From NCBI GenBank assembly GCA_023819025.1, contig JAMWDC010000098.1:1-7294 (forward strand): DNA of 7,294 bases, written 5' to 3'. Made by a program: the position numbers and the translations under genes. The DNA is from Candidatus Omnitrophota bacterium (GTDB lineage Bacteria > Omnitrophota > Omnitrophia > Omnitrophales > Aquincolibacteriaceae). Positions 6,841 to 7,294 of this stretch are shown in pieces. The notes under the pieces are model-generated. The model was not told the DNA's origin, ran no database searches, and saw nothing but the letters and a program-made list of their open reading frames with translations. Position 1 is the stretch's first letter; each line of letters starts with the position of its first letter.

Positions 6841-6857
6841 AACTGAGCTACGGGGTC
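6841..6857 (-). repeat. Orphan tRNA 5' fragment (acceptor strand plus D stem)
   Basis: The minus strand reads GACCCCG-TA-GCTC-AGTT, the first 17 bases of a tRNA. Fourteen bases (6841-6854) are identical to 6794-6807 inside the intact tRNA-Arg. Its acceptor strand GACCCCG does not match the intact tRNA but pairs 7 of 7 (one G-U) with CGGGGTT at the 3' end of the degenerate tRNA at 6621-6691. It therefore looks like the missing 5' end of that gene. Confidence 0.6.
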
Positions 6858-6967
6858 ATGAAGTTTCACAACCCGCAGCGAAGTACCGCCAGTTCCCCCG
6901 CCAAAATGCATGGTGGATCCGCCACGGTGGAGGACGGAAACTGCATGCCCGCCCAGTCCAATAACGG

Positions 6968-6980
6968 GAGCTACGGGCTC
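6968..6980 (-). repeat. Third CCCGTAGCTC-type tRNA 5' fragment
   Basis: The minus strand reads GAGCCCGTAGCTC. It shares CCCGTAGCTC with the intact tRNA-Arg (6798-6807) and with the fragment at 6845-6854. The word also makes its own 4-bp hairpin, GAGC/GCTC. It may be a relic of another tRNA copy or chance similarity. Confidence 0.35.
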
Positions 6981-7002
6981 AGGAAATCTGAAGTTAACGT
7001 GA

Positions 7003-7031
7003 GATATACTTCCAAGCCCTTGTAATGTCAA
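7003..7031 (-). promoter_or_regulatory. Sigma70-like promoter toward the tRNA region
   Basis: On the minus strand, a perfect TTGACA (7031-7026) is followed after exactly 17 bp by TATATC (7008-7003). Transcription would start near 6996 and run through the tRNA fragments at 6980 and 6857 into tRNA-Arg at 6810. No reading frame of note lies downstream, so a tRNA precursor is the likely product. Confidence 0.55.
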
Positions 7032-7122
7032 GGAGAAAGGAAATTGTAACGCGCGCAAAAGGTCAAAAGTTTCCTTGCATATCTTCCCACGTTACCGTTC
7101 AGGTACCCTCTGATTAAATTCC

Positions 7123-7137
7123 TTCAGAATTTCTGAA
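7123..7137. repeat. Short palindrome ahead of the transposase gene
   Basis: TTCAGAA-T-TTCTGAA is a perfect 7-bp inverted repeat with a one-base centre, 23 bp before the tnpC start. The centre is too short for an RNA hairpin, so a protein-binding site in the leader of the element is more likely. Confidence 0.35.
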
Positions 7138-7160
7138 AGATGGCGATTTAAGAATGTCCG

Positions 7161-7294
7161 ATGCCATCTTTTACTGATCAACAACTTGAGTCCTTATCCA
7201 AACCGGAACTTATTGCTATCATCCGGTCCCAGGAACGCTGTATTGCTGAGCTTGAAGCAAAAGTCACAGAGCTTCAAGAGCACGTTGCACAGCT
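7161..7294 (+). CDS. tnpC: IS66-family transposase TnpC, N-terminal fragment
   Basis: ATG 7161 is the first start after an in-frame TAA (7149-7151); 44 residues are visible before the window ends. The pattern is that of IS66 TnpC N-termini: a short leader, LSKPELIAIIRSQ, then a leucine-zipper-like helix (IAELEAKVTELQEHV), which in the family precedes a zinc-binding segment and the DDE catalytic domain. Those parts are outside the window, so it cannot be said whether the transposase is intact. The ribosome-binding site is weak (AAGAA). No tnpA or tnpB genes fit in the space to the left, so this would be a tnpC-only form of the family, if the left end is placed correctly. Confidence 0.75.
   Translation, partial: MPSFTDQQLESLSKPELIAIIRSQERCIAELEAKVTELQEHVAQ

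Larger units (their letters stand above)
7046..7294 (+). mobile_element. Left end of an IS66-family insertion sequence (partial)
   Basis: A transposase start of IS66 TnpC type lies at 7161 and runs off the window. IS66 elements usually begin with GTAA; GTAACGCGCGC at 7046, 115 bp ahead of the gene, is the best candidate for the outer end. A second candidate lies near 7091 (GTTACCGTTCAGG). The right end is outside the window, so neither the inverted repeat nor the 8-bp target duplication usual for the family can be checked. The element lies just beyond the tRNA promoter. Confidence 0.45.

Noticed and set aside
6621..6857. A split tRNA made by trans-splicing of two half transcripts
   Set aside because: The halves pair at the acceptor, but trans-spliced tRNAs are known from archaea, not bacteria. 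The D arm of the 3' part is damaged, and both halves lie on one strand around an intact tRNA. Decay after insertion is simpler.
1..7294. CRISPR array or long tandem repeats
   Set aside because: No regularly spaced repeats beyond the short TACCC words and the tRNA-derived repeats were found.

Overview
The window looks like a metagenome-type contig or a rearranged bacterial locus. Two blocks meet at an abrupt breakpoint near position 1165. The left block (1-1165) is moderately AT-rich. It holds the 3' end of a GGDEF diguanylate cyclase gene, a small two-helix membrane protein, and the first third of an MFS transporter gene. The right block (about 1165-7294) is somewhat richer in G+C in its coding parts. 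It holds a very long minus-strand gene, a divergently transcribed patatin-like phospholipase, a minus-strand tRNA-Arg region and the left end of an IS66-type insertion sequence. The long protein, with an excisionase-type HTH ahead of a membrane segment and a large repeat-poor exterior, recalls giant proteins of candidate phyla such as Omnitrophota. That assignment is recollection and inference, not shown by the sequence.

Left block: the cyclase fragment ends at 370 and is followed by a perfect 11-bp hairpin. A possible promoter near 473-502 carries three TACCC words spaced exactly 11 bp apart, and precedes the small membrane-protein gene (588-809). The MFS gene starts at 911 with a good ribosome-binding site. 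It loses similarity to its family after about residue 85, in the third membrane helix.

Breakpoint: the minus-strand giant gene also loses its natural C-terminus at this point. Its frame runs on antisense into the MFS gene until a chance stop at 1074. Two convergent genes broken at one point, with no insertion-sequence end visible, means either a deletion/inversion endpoint or a chimeric assembly join.

Right block: the giant gene (start best placed at 5027) encodes a HTH, a membrane anchor or signal, a TIKI/ChaN/TraB-like domain, and then a long unrecognised region with low-complexity and small folded segments. About 400 bp separate it from the patatin gene (5428-6615); this gap is AT-rich and probably carries both promoters. 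Beyond the patatin stop lies an intact tRNA-Arg(UCU) on the minus strand. It sits between two fragments that look like the 3' and 5' parts of a second, broken tRNA. A strong sigma70-like promoter at 7003-7031 could transcribe the whole tRNA region. The window ends in the start of an IS66-family tnpC gene.

No CRISPR array, rRNA or recognisable defence or biosynthetic cluster is visible. The most unusual items are the HTH-membrane-TIKI-like giant protein, the nested tRNA arrangement and the breakpoint.
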